DNA from: an uncultured Alistipes sp.
GTDB lineage: Bacteria > Bacteroidota > Bacteroidia > Bacteroidales > Rikenellaceae
Reading direction: 5' to 3'
NCBI GenBank assembly: GCA_934754975.1
Contig: CAKVKI010000083.1
Coordinates: 1 to 10,027, forward strand
Length of the DNA: 10,027 nucleotides
Positions 1 through 7,401 of the stretch are shown in pieces. The notes under the pieces were generated by a model, which ran no database searches, was not told the DNA's origin, and worked only from the letters and a program-made list of their open reading frames with translations. The position numbers and the translations under genes are program-made. The first letter of the stretch is position 1. Each line of letters begins with the position of its first letter.

Positions 1-299
1 ATCGACAACAGCGAGTCCAGCCCGTTCAGGGCGCGCGACTTGACCGGAACGCCCACAACCGGCAGCGTGGTCATCGAAGCCACCATACCGGGCAGGTGCG
101 CAGCGCCGCCCGCACCGGCGATGATTACGCCGACACCGCGCGCCTTGGCCGTCTTGGCATACTCGCACAACAGGTCGGGCGTCCGGTGGGCGCTTACGAC
201 GCGCTTTTCGAAGTCGACACCGAATTGTTCGAGCGTGGCAACGGCGTCCGCCATCACCTCGTAATCGCTCACTGAGCCCATAATCACACCGACCTTCAT
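1..299 (-). CDS. purE: 5-(carboxyamino)imidazole ribonucleotide mutase PurE (class I), partial: C-terminal part outside window
   Basis: PurE moves the carboxylate of N5-CAIR to give 4-carboxy-AIR in cytoplasmic de novo purine synthesis, working with PurK in most bacteria. Translating the minus strand from the ATG at 299-297 gives 99 residues with no stop before the left edge. They carry the class I PurE signature: MGSVSD near residues 7-12, SAHRTP at 36-41 (His38 matches the catalytic His45 region of the E. coli enzyme, from memory), [12 protein letters not shown] at 61-72, LPVVGVPV at 79-86 and LNGLDSLLS at 91-99. Roughly 65-70 residues are missing. The start is clear because the N-terminus (MKVGVIMGS) matches the family; AGAGGA lies just upstream on the minus strand and could serve as a weak ribosome site. 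The gene begins only 24 bases after the T-tract of a strong terminator. I see no TAnnTTTG promoter between them, so how it is transcribed is unclear. Confidence 0.96.
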   Translation of the reverse strand, partial: MKVGVIMGSVSDYEVMADAVATLEQFGVDFEKRVVSAHRTPDLLCEYAKTAKARGVGVIIAGAGGAAHLPGMVASMTTLPVVGVPVKSRALNGLDSLLS

Positions 300-322
300 A
301 TCCTCTGGTTTTAAGTTTTTTC

Positions 323-363
323 AAAAAAGCAGACCGCCACGACATCGCATGTCATGGCGGTCT
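323..363 (-). terminator. Strong intrinsic (Rho-independent) terminator
   Basis: Bases 331-339 (AGACCGCCA) pair with 355-363 (TGGCGGTCT), and GACAT at 341-345 pairs with ATGTC at 349-353 across a 3-base loop. The remaining pair, 340/354, is C-A on the plus strand but U-G on the minus-strand RNA. The minus transcript therefore folds into an uninterrupted 15-bp stem. It is followed by GC and then six Ts (the A-run at 323-328); the plus strand has no T-run on its side. Both facts fix the orientation as minus. It lies 5 bases past the stop codon of the 47-codon ORF and 24 bases before purE. It could also end read-through from the mannosidase operon, which has no obvious terminator of its own. Confidence 0.9.
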
Positions 364-368
364 GGTAT

Positions 369-512
369 CTATCTGCGCATCCCACGGCCGGACATTTGCT
401 GTCCCTGCGACTGCGCGCTCTGACCCTGCTGTCGGCGCGACGAATAGAATGCAGCGGCCTGGCCCTGCTGTTTCTTTCGTTCGCGTTGATCGATTTTGCC
501 TGTGGAGGTCAT
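369..512 (-). CDS. Small basic glutamine-rich hypothetical protein (47 aa)
   Basis: I do not recognise this protein. It is 47 residues long, rich in Gln, Arg, Lys, Ser and Gly, and very probably disordered. The motif QQGQ occurs twice (KKQQGQAA, RRQQGQSA), followed by QGQQ, and it ends SGRGMRR. It has no membrane segment, no signal peptide and no cysteine. An in-frame ATG at 578 would give 69 residues, but that start lies upstream of the predicted promoter's -7 box and so would not be in the transcript. I therefore use the ATG at 512-510. No convincing Shine-Dalgarno precedes it, which is common in Bacteroidetes. The supporting evidence is positional: a promoter about 45 bases upstream and a strong terminator 5 bases downstream. 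The alternative is that this is a small RNA and the ORF is incidental. Confidence 0.5.
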   Translation of the reverse strand: MTSTGKIDQRERKKQQGQAAAFYSSRRQQGQSAQSQGQQMSGRGMRR

Positions 513-555
513 GAGATGTGTCCGGATTAACCTAACAATTGTAAAAACAACGCTA

Positions 556-586
556 CAAAAGTAGTGCTTTCCGGCCAATTTTCAAA
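556..586 (-). promoter_or_regulatory. Bacteroidetes-type sigma-ABfr promoter upstream of the 47-codon ORF
   Basis: On the minus strand a TTTG (-33 element, bases 586-583) is followed by a 19-base spacer and TACTTTTG (-7 element, bases 563-556). This matches the known Bacteroidetes consensus TTTG / TAnnTTTG with its usual spacing. Transcription would begin near 550, giving a leader of about 35-40 bases before the ATG at 512. The promoter sits in the 100-base gap after the last mannosidase gene (stop at 613-615). It therefore marks the start of a new unit and does not belong to the operon upstream. Confidence 0.72.
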
Positions 587-612
587 ACCAAAAGTCAGAT
601 TCTATTGACAAA

Positions 613-2952
613 TTATCGACATTCTTCACGGCTGAGCGAATAGGGAGCGTCCTTCGGGTCTGCCCCCCGTTTGTACTCGGGCCGGGACTGCATCGAGAAA
701 TGTATCTTCGCACCTTTTACGAGGTCCGACCAGCGGATGAAATTGCGGTCGTATGTTTTGCCGTTAAGCTTCATGGCTCCGATATAGCGGTTTTCAGGAC
801 TGTTGTCCGGAGCTTCGAGTACGATCTTTTTACCATCCTCCAGTTTTACGGTCGCCTTGCGGAACAGGGGCGAACCTACGACGTATTCGTCCGAAGCAGG
901 GCATACGGGATAGAATCCCAGCGCCGAAAAGACATACCATGCCGAAGTCTGTCCGTTGTCCTCGTCGCCGCAGTAGCCATCGGGCCTGGCCGAGTAAAGA
1001 CGGTCCATCACCTCGCGCGTCCAATACTGCGCCTTCCACGGCTGACCCGCATAATTATACAGGTAGATCATATGCTGTGCAGGCTGGTTGCCGTGGGCGT
1101 AGTTGCCCATATTGGCCACCTGCATCTCGGTGATCTCGTGGATGCGGGTCCCGTAATAACTGTCGTCGTAGATCGGGGGCACGACGAATACCGAGTCGAG
1201 CATTTCAACGAACTCTTCCCGGCCGCCCATCAGATCGGCAAGCCCCTGCACGTCATGGAACACCGACCAGGTGTAGTGCCACGAGTTGCCTTCGGTAAAG
1301 GCGTCGCCCCATTTGTAGGGGCTGAACGGCGACTGGAACTCTCCGTCCTCGTTGCGGCCGCGCATCAGGTCGGTCGTCTTGTCGAATACGTTGCGGTAGT
1401 TGCGCGAAGCTGCTTCCAGCGCGGCGGCCTCTTCCGTTTTGCCCAATTTGCGCGCGACCTGAGCAATACACCAGTCGTCGTAGGCATACTCCAAGGTGCG
1501 GGCGACGTTTTCGTTGATATTTACGTCATAAGGGATATACCCCAGCGTGTTGTAATACTGATGTCCCAGCCGTCCGGTGGAAGGGACGCCGGGGTGGACG
1601 TTCGTACGTGCGTGCATCATGGCGTCGTAAAGCGTCTGCCACTCTTCTTGGGGCGTGACGCCCTTGAGCAGTGCGTCGGCCACCACCGATGCGGAGTTAT
1701 TGCCCACCATGCAGTGGCGGTGTCCGGGCGAAGCCCATTCGGGCAGGAAGCCGCTTTCACGGGCCGTATTGGCCAGCCCCTGCTGAATCTCGGCGTTTAC
1801 CGACGGGTAAACCAGGTTCAGCAGCGGGAACAGACTGCGGAACGTGTCCCAGAACCCGGTATCGGTATACATGTAGCCGGGCAGCACTTCGCCGTTGTAG
1901 GGGCTGTAGTGCATGATCTCGCCCGAGGCGGTCACTTCGTAGAATTTGCGCGGGAAAAGCACCGAACGGTACAGGCACGAATAGAAGGTCCGCATCTGCT
2001 CTTCGGTGCCGTCCTCAACCTCGATACGTCCCAGCACCTCGTCCCAACGCTCCTGCGCCTTGGACTTCACGGTCTCGAAGTCGTCAGCCCCCAGCTCCTT
2101 GAGGTTCTGCACGGCCTGTTCGGGCGAGATGAACGACGACGCCACGCTGGCGCAGACCTGCTGGCCGCGGCGGGTGGCGAAGTGTACTTTCGCCACGGCG
2201 TGTCCGCCCGTCACCGACTTCTCGCCGTCGGGATAGAGCAGGCTGCTGCCGGGCTCGTACTCGCCGGGGGCGTCGGTCAGCTCGACGGCAGAGAACGGCG
2301 TATCGAAGCGCACGACGAAGTAATTGCGGAAATTCTCCGGAACGCCGCCGCTGTTGCGCGTGGTGTAACCCACGATCGTACGGGCGTCGAGCATGCCGAT
2401 CTGCGAACCGCGGTCGAAGGCGTCGATCACCACGCCGGACTCGTTGCTCTCGGGGAAAGTGAAGCGCATCATCGCCGCACGCTCGGTCGGGGCGATCTCG
2501 GCGCGGATGTCGTGGTCGGCCAGATATACTTTATAGTAATAGGGCTTCGCAGTCTCGGCCTGGTGCGAATACCAGCTGGCGCGGGATTCCTGGTCCAGTT
2601 TATCGTCCCCGCGCACGGGCATCAGCGAAAACTGCCCGTAGTCGTTGATCCACGGCGAGGGCTGGTGGGTCTGCTTGAAGCCCCGTATCCGGTGTGCGCC
2701 GTAGGTATAGGCCCAACCGTCGCCCATATTCCCCGTCTGCGGCGTCCAGAAGTTCATGCCCCACGGCAAAGCCACGGCCGGATAGGTGTTACCCGTCGAA
2801 AAGGTGATGTCCGATTGAGAACCGACGAGCGTCGAAACGTAGTCCGACGGACGCTGCGGGGATTGCTGCACGGCCGAAGGGCACGAACAGCCGGCTAAAA
2901 CTGCGGCGCAAAGGGCCGCGAAAACGATATTTCCGCTCTTCATTCCTGTCAT
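613..2952 (-). CDS. GH92 alpha-1,2-mannosidase-like lipoprotein
   Basis: This is a glycoside hydrolase family 92 exo-alpha-mannosidase of 779 residues (family: inverting, Ca2+-dependent). The N-terminus is a lipoprotein signal with lipobox LAGC (Cys22). The N-terminal beta-sandwich spans about 35-290 and the (alpha/alpha)6 catalytic domain about 295-760. Landmarks are WDTF at 368-371, EGNSWHYTW at 554-562 (Glu554, predicted general acid), HGNQP at 620-624 and GDEDNGQTSAW at 662-672 (Asp663, Asp665). The spacing from Glu554 to Asp663/Asp665 (109/111) and to His605-Glu606 (51/52) equals what I recall for Bt3990 (Glu533, Asp642/644, His584-Glu585). There the His-Glu pair marks alpha-1,2 specificity, so alpha-1,2 is my inference. 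The gene is last in the operon, 6 bases after the preceding stop. A second ATG at 2943 (MKSGNIV...) gives an equally good or better signal peptide. Residues after the lipid Cys (SCPSAVQQ) are not acidic, so periplasmic-facing is more likely than surface-exposed. Confidence 0.95.
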   Translation of the reverse strand: MTGMKSGNIVFAALCAAVLAGCSCPSAVQQSPQRPSDYVSTLVGSQSDITFSTGNTYPAVALPWGMNFWTPQTGNMGDGWAYTYGAHRIRGFKQTHQPSPWINDYGQFSLMPVRGDDKLDQESRASWYSHQAETAKPYYYKVYLADHDIRAEIAPTERAAMMRFTFPESNESGVVIDAFDRGSQIGMLDARTIVGYTTRNSGGVPENFRNYFVVRFDTPFSAVELTDAPGEYEPGSSLLYPDGEKSVTGGHAVAKVHFATRRGQQVCASVASSFISPEQAVQNLKELGADDFETVKSKAQERWDEVLGRIEVEDGTEEQMRTFYSCLYRSVLFPRKFYEVTASGEIMHYSPYNGEVLPGYMYTDTGFWDTFRSLFPLLNLVYPSVNAEIQQGLANTARESGFLPEWASPGHRHCMVGNNSASVVADALLKGVTPQEEWQTLYDAMMHARTNVHPGVPSTGRLGHQYYNTLGYIPYDVNINENVARTLEYAYDDWCIAQVARKLGKTEEAAALEAASRNYRNVFDKTTDLMRGRNEDGEFQSPFSPYKWGDAFTEGNSWHYTWSVFHDVQGLADLMGGREEFVEMLDSVFVVPPIYDDSYYGTRIHEITEMQVANMGNYAHGNQPAQHMIYLYNYAGQPWKAQYWTREVMDRLYSARPDGYCGDEDNGQTSAWYVFSALGFYPVCPASDEYVVGSPLFRKATVKLEDGKKIVLEAPDNSPENRYIGAMKLNGKTYDRNFIRWSDLVKGAKIHFSMQSRPEYKRGADPKDAPYSLSREECR

Positions 2953-2958
2953 TTCAGT

Positions 2959-5175
2959 TTAAAGTTCGTACCACACGGCGGGCTGCGGACCCATTTCGAA
3001 TTCGAGCGCGCCGCCTGCGGCGATGTCATCGAAACCGATATAGGGCTTGGCGTAAGGCTTGCCGTTGAGCTTTACGCGCTGGATGTATTTGTTAGCCGCC
3101 GAATTGTTGTGTGCGGTCACGGTGAACACACCGTCGCGCACGCGCACCTCGGCTTTGTCGAAGAGCGGCGAACCGAAGAAATAGCGTCCTCCGGCAGGCT
3201 CGACCTGGTAGAATCCCAGCGACGAAAGCACGTACCACGCCGACATCTGGCCGACGTCCTCGTTGCCCGAAAGTCCGTCGGGCTGGTCGTGGTAGAGCGT
3301 GGTCAGTATTTCGCGCACCTTGTCGGCGGTCTTCGCGGGCTGGCCGATCATCGTATAGAGGTAAACGATGTGGTGGCTGGGTTCGTTGCCATGGGCGTAC
3401 TGACCGATCAGACCCGAAATATCGGGCGAAGCGGCTCCCTCCAGCACGGAGCTGACCGTGAAGAGCGAATCAAGTTTTTCGACGAAAGCCTCCTTGCCGC
3501 CGAAACAGCCGATCAGCCCCTCGACATCGTGCGGCGCAAGCCACGTATACTGCCATGCGTTGCCCTCGCAGTAGTCGTCCTCGCGGTGGGTCGAAGCGAA
3601 CGGGTTGAACGGCGTGCGGAACTTGCCTTTCGAATCCAGTCCGCGCATGAAGCGGGTTTCGGGATCGAAGAAGTGCCGGTAGGATTTGCTGCGATCGAGG
3701 AAATAGTCGTAATCGTCCGTATTGCCGCGCTGCGCAGCGACCTGAGCCACAGCCCAATCGGCCAGCGCGTACTCCATATCGTAAGCCACCGCTTCGTTGA
3801 AGAGGTCGCAGGGGATATAACCGTATTTCATGCGCAGGTCCATACCCCGCTCGCCGAGCATGGCGGACTCTTTCAGCGCCTCGTAGGCCAGCTCCTTGTC
3901 GAAGCCGCCGTAACCTTTCAGCACGATGTCGGCCATGGCCGGGATGCCGGGATTGCCGACCATGCAGTCGGTCTCGTTGCCCACAAGATGCCAGACGGGA
4001 AGCTTGCCCTGCTGCCGGTAGATGTGGAGCATCGTATTGGCAATATCGGGCACCTTCTCGGGATGGAGGATCGTCATCAGCGGCTGTGCGGCGCGGTAAG
4101 TGTCCCACAGCGAGAAAGTCGTATAGTTTACGAACGGCGCGGCACGGTAGATTTCGCCGTCCGAACCCCGGTAGTCGCCGTTCACGTCGCAGAATTCCGA
4201 CGGAGCGATCATCGTGTGGTAAAGCGCCGTATAGAAAATGCGGCGGGCGGCTTCGTCCGAAGTCTCGATATGCACCTTCTGCAGTTCTGCGTCCCACGCC
4301 TTGTCGGCGGCGGCAACCGTGGCTTCGAAATCCCAGCCGGGAAGTTCCGACTGCATGTTAAGCTTGGCATTCTCGATGCTTACGGGCGAAATCGCCACTT
4401 TCATGTAGATCGGTTCTCCGTCCGTCGTATCGAACTCCACGCGGGCGTAACGTCCCTTTACCGTAACGTCGTCGCCGGCCGGAACCGCCTCCGACGCATC
4501 GGGATAAGAGATATTCTTCACCGGCTTCGAGAACTCGGCCGTAAAATATACGCGCTGGTCTTTGGCCCAGCCCGTCGAATAGCGGTAGCCGCTGAGCCCG
4601 AGTCCGTCGGAAACAAATGCGGTCTGGGTCGCCTTGTCCCAGCAACCGCCGTTTTCGAGGTCGAAGACCACGGCGGCATCCTGCGACGCGGGGAAAGTGT
4701 ATTTGTGCAGTCCGACGCGCTTGGTGGCGGTCAGCTCCACATCGATGCCGTAGCGGTCGAGCCGCGTGGCGTAATAGCCCGGACGGGCTTTTTCGTTCTT
4801 ACGGCTGAAATAGGACCAGAGTCCCGACTGCGGATCGTTCTCCTCTCCGCGGGCATAGGTCACCTCGCCCACGACGGGCATCACCGTGACGTCGAACAGG
4901 TCGCCGATACCCGTGCCGTTGAGGTGGGTATGGCTGAAGCCGATGACGGTCGTATCGGAAATATGGTATCCCGAGACCCAGTCCCACGACTGCGGGATGC
5001 TGGTGGGGCCGAGCTGCACGGCGCCGAACGGAACGTTGGCCCCCATGAAGACATGGCCGTGGCCGCCCGTGCCGATGTACATATCGACATACTGCGTCAG
5101 CGGCTTCTGCTCAGGCTGCGAACAGGCGGCCGAAATCAGCAGAACGGATAAGGAAAGAAGATGCTTGGGTTTCAT
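2959..5175 (-). CDS. GH92 alpha-mannosidase, probable lipoprotein
   Basis: This is a second GH92 enzyme, 738 residues from the ATG at 5175-5173. An in-frame TTG at 5202 is possible, but only the ATG gives a clean signal (MKPKHLLSLSVLLISAAC, lipid Cys18; the lipobox is slightly atypical with Ser at -3). An A-rich tract precedes the ATG, typical of Bacteroidetes initiation. The N-terminal beta-sandwich spans about 27-285 and the catalytic domain about 295-730. Landmarks are WDTYR at 357-361, DCMVGNPGIP at 403-412, CEGNAWQYTW at 536-545 (Glu537, predicted acid), HGNEPSHH at 595-602 and GNEDVGQMSAW at 637-647. The loop that holds His-Glu in the alpha-1,2 enzymes reads PDISGLIG here, so the linkage preference probably differs; which linkage cannot be read from sequence. 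The mature N-terminus (SQPEQ) is mildly acidic, so surface export is possible but weakly supported. It is separated by 30 bases from the DUF4838 gene upstream and 6 bases from the next GH92 downstream. Confidence 0.95.
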   Translation of the reverse strand: MKPKHLLSLSVLLISAACSQPEQKPLTQYVDMYIGTGGHGHVFMGANVPFGAVQLGPTSIPQSWDWVSGYHISDTTVIGFSHTHLNGTGIGDLFDVTVMPVVGEVTYARGEENDPQSGLWSYFSRKNEKARPGYYATRLDRYGIDVELTATKRVGLHKYTFPASQDAAVVFDLENGGCWDKATQTAFVSDGLGLSGYRYSTGWAKDQRVYFTAEFSKPVKNISYPDASEAVPAGDDVTVKGRYARVEFDTTDGEPIYMKVAISPVSIENAKLNMQSELPGWDFEATVAAADKAWDAELQKVHIETSDEAARRIFYTALYHTMIAPSEFCDVNGDYRGSDGEIYRAAPFVNYTTFSLWDTYRAAQPLMTILHPEKVPDIANTMLHIYRQQGKLPVWHLVGNETDCMVGNPGIPAMADIVLKGYGGFDKELAYEALKESAMLGERGMDLRMKYGYIPCDLFNEAVAYDMEYALADWAVAQVAAQRGNTDDYDYFLDRSKSYRHFFDPETRFMRGLDSKGKFRTPFNPFASTHREDDYCEGNAWQYTWLAPHDVEGLIGCFGGKEAFVEKLDSLFTVSSVLEGAASPDISGLIGQYAHGNEPSHHIVYLYTMIGQPAKTADKVREILTTLYHDQPDGLSGNEDVGQMSAWYVLSSLGFYQVEPAGGRYFFGSPLFDKAEVRVRDGVFTVTAHNNSAANKYIQRVKLNGKPYAKPYIGFDDIAAGGALEFEMGPQPAVWYEL

Positions 5176-5205
5176 TATGCAATCGTTTAATTTTTTTTGC
5201 AACGG

Positions 5206-7401
5206 TTATTTCACGGTAACTTCGTCGAGGAAGAACCAGCAGGGGCAGCCTACGCCGTAATGCCACGGCGGGCAGATCTTGACGCCTTCGATTTCGACTT
5301 TGACATAGCGGGCCTGCACCGGTTTTGCGGCCGTGACGGTCGCCGGAACGAACTTCACGGGCACCGATTCGTCCTCGGGGAATTCCACCTGCCCGAACGG
5401 GGTCCAGTCCGCGTTGTCGGACGAGACGGAGTAACGCACCGAACGGGGCAGCAGAATCCACTGGCCCAACTGGTGGAGAAAATCGGTTTCGACCGTCGAG
5501 AAGGCCGCCTCACGGCCCAGATCGACGACAAAGGCACCGTCTTTGCCCTCCCAGCCCGTCCAGCTCTCGACGAACGACGCACCGCCGAACAGACCGTCGG
5601 TCAGGGTCTTTTCGCCCGACTCCCGGTATTTGTCCGCAGGTCCGTCGATCCAGATGATCCGCGCGCCCAACGCCAGATCGGGACTCTCCGCAGGAAGATA
5701 ACGTTTGCGGTAGAGCCGGCAGTATTCCTGCGGGCTGTTATTACGCTCATTGAGCGTTTTTACGCCGAATTCAGTTACGTATTTTTCGAAGGCGTCCAGC
5801 TCGCGCACCACGGCGCCGAGGTCCTTATCGGTCATCGTGCGGGCGATTTCGAGGTCGGAGTACATCAGCGGCAGGCGCGTCAGGCGCACGCGGCGCAGCA
5901 GGACGGAATCCCCCGCCACGGCACGCTCCGCGCTGTCGAACAACTCTCCGTAACGCTTGCGGCAGGCGGCATTGAGCATGCCGTCCTTGTGCGAGACGGG
6001 AGAATCGTAGATCCAAAGCCGCTGGCCGCCCGCCAGCAATGCGCCTTCGAGCAGTTTTTCGTACTGATAGATATAAGGTGCGGCGGGTCCGTAATAGCCG
6101 CGCATGAAACGCAGCATGAGCGAGTCGGTATCCTGATCGGGATTCCACATCAGCTTGGCGACTACATAGGTCCGCATCTCCGAGAAATCGCCGCCGTACG
6201 AGCCGCCGATCTGCGAGAAGTGCATCGTGGCATGGTTACGCCGGAAAAGTTCGATATTGGGCTTCAGGATCGGGAAGTTGGGGAACGGAGCGACCATGTT
6301 GTCGAAATTGATGCCGTAATCCCACACGAAGATATTGTCCGACAGGGCCGCCCACCCTTCCATCGCTTCGATGAACTCGCGGCCCGACGCATTGTCCGTA
6401 AGGGGCACTTCACGGTCGCAGTCGATGTCGCACAGCATGATATTGACGTTGGGCAGCGGCTTCACGTGCTTCGGGGGCTGCATCGTGAACAGGTAGGCCA
6501 GCGTCGAAAACTCCTTGTCGGGGAAACGCTCCGCCAGCTTGTTCAGGAAGCGGATATAGTTGCCCGAGGGCGCGCCTTCGTACTGATTGACCTTCTCGCA
6601 CTCCTCACAGCGGCAATAGGTGAAATTGCTGTCGTTCTGGCTTATGGAGATAATATTCATGCCGGGATTGGCCCGGAAGATCGAATCGACCTTCGCCGCC
6701 ACCAGTTCGAAAAGCTCGTCGTTGGTGAGACACCACTGGCTGGCGCGGCCGGGACGGCGTTCGCCGTTGATGAACGAGTAGTATTCGGGATGTTCCGCCC
6801 CATAGACCGACGCCGGGAGCAGGCTGTTGAAAGTATGCACCCAAAGACCGCCGGCAAAGATGTCGCGCGGCTCCTCCAGACGCAGGGCCAGCCGGTATAC
6901 GGAGTCCTGCGCCATGCCGTAGCCCTGGCTCTGGCGATAGCGGAACGCCGGGTTTTCGGCGAAGTACATCGCAGGAAGTCCGATCGTCGCACGCCGGTCG
7001 AGATCGTAAACCCCGGCGGCGAAGTAATCCAGTCCCAAGTAACGTTCCAGCAGCGTCATCACGCCGTAAACCGCCCCCTTGTCGCCGCCGCTGCTTATAC
7101 GCAGCACGCCGTCCTGCGTGCGCAGGCGGAAGCCGTCCTCGGTAAGTCCCACGGTGTCCGAAGCTCCGATCAGGATGTCGCCCCTGCGGGCCGGAACATG
7201 CTGCAGCAGGGGAAGCGCTGCGCCGCTCGACTCCCCGACGAAGCGTTGCAGCAGCCGGGCCGCCGTAAGGTTTGCGGGAGTCTGCCGCGCCACAACGATC
7301 CGGGCTGCGGGTTTGCCGCTGCGGGTCAGCGGGATCTGCGCCCCTGCTCCGAACGCAACGAGCAGCAGCGATAAAGTAATTACATAGTGGGAAAGTCTCA
7401 T
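5206..7401 (-). CDS. DUF4838 (GH163-related) exported protein with C-terminal F5/8 type C-like domain
   Basis: The protein has 731 residues. A type I signal peptide (MRLSHYVITLSLLLVAFGAGA, cleavage near Ala21-Gln22) predicts periplasmic export. Residues about 25-145 resemble the small alpha/beta domain found before GH67/GH20-type barrels (GDILIGASDT, YGVMTLLERYLG). The DUF4838 barrel follows at about 155-450, with QWCLTN at 222-227, SQND at 254-257, CRCEEC at 263-268, LAYLFTMQPPK at 301-311 and VWDYGINF at 359-366. The region from about 573 to 730 resembles an F5/8 type C (discoidin-like) module ending in CPPWHYGVGCPCWFFLDEV; related modules are common at the end of Bacteroidetes glycosidases. 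From established knowledge, some DUF4838 proteins form GH163, endo-beta-N-acetylglucosaminidases of complex N-glycans (founding member BT1035, recalled). I cannot show that this one has that activity. Its ATG directly abuts the stop of the upstream GH92 (TAGATG), implying translational coupling. Confidence 0.88.
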   Translation of the reverse strand: MRLSHYVITLSLLLVAFGAGAQIPLTRSGKPAARIVVARQTPANLTAARLLQRFVGESSGAALPLLQHVPARRGDILIGASDTVGLTEDGFRLRTQDGVLRISSGGDKGAVYGVMTLLERYLGLDYFAAGVYDLDRRATIGLPAMYFAENPAFRYRQSQGYGMAQDSVYRLALRLEEPRDIFAGGLWVHTFNSLLPASVYGAEHPEYYSFINGERRPGRASQWCLTNDELFELVAAKVDSIFRANPGMNIISISQNDSNFTYCRCEECEKVNQYEGAPSGNYIRFLNKLAERFPDKEFSTLAYLFTMQPPKHVKPLPNVNIMLCDIDCDREVPLTDNASGREFIEAMEGWAALSDNIFVWDYGINFDNMVAPFPNFPILKPNIELFRRNHATMHFSQIGGSYGGDFSEMRTYVVAKLMWNPDQDTDSLMLRFMRGYYGPAAPYIYQYEKLLEGALLAGGQRLWIYDSPVSHKDGMLNAACRKRYGELFDSAERAVAGDSVLLRRVRLTRLPLMYSDLEIARTMTDKDLGAVVRELDAFEKYVTEFGVKTLNERNNSPQEYCRLYRKRYLPAESPDLALGARIIWIDGPADKYRESGEKTLTDGLFGGASFVESWTGWEGKDGAFVVDLGREAAFSTVETDFLHQLGQWILLPRSVRYSVSSDNADWTPFGQVEFPEDESVPVKFVPATVTAAKPVQARYVKVEIEGVKICPPWHYGVGCPCWFFLDEVTVK

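Noticed and set aside
40..264. Plus-strand 74-codon frame over the left end
   Set aside because: It lies opposite purE, whose minus-strand translation is unmistakable.
513..578. 22-residue N-terminal extension of the small Gln-rich ORF, starting at the ATG at 578
   Set aside because: The ATG at 578 is upstream of the -7 box (556-563) of the predicted promoter, so the transcript would not include it.
571..580. Short GGCC-centred palindrome between the promoter elements
   Set aside because: Only a few base pairs long and inside the spacer; no second copy or known operator resemblance, so not called a regulatory site.
700..2898. Plus-strand open frame of 732 codons opposite the GH92 gene at 613-2952
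   Set aside because: It is exactly in register with the sense codons, so it stays open whenever the sense gene avoids TTA, CTA and TCA codons, as a GC-rich genome does. The product is Arg/Val/His-rich with no recognisable motif, while the minus strand encodes a clear GH92.
3109..5151. Plus-strand open frame of 680 codons opposite the second GH92 gene
   Set aside because: Same in-register antisense artefact of avoided TTA/CTA/TCA codons; no domain or signal sequence seen.
5176..5202. TTG start adding 9 residues to the second GH92
   Set aside because: The ATG at 5175 gives a direct lipoprotein signal peptide and has an A-rich leader; the extension (MQKKLNDCI) adds nothing typical of a signal sequence.
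5197..7374. Plus-strand open frame of 725 codons opposite the DUF4838 gene
   Set aside because: Same in-register artefact. The fact that all four large genes show it points to codon usage, not overlapping genes.
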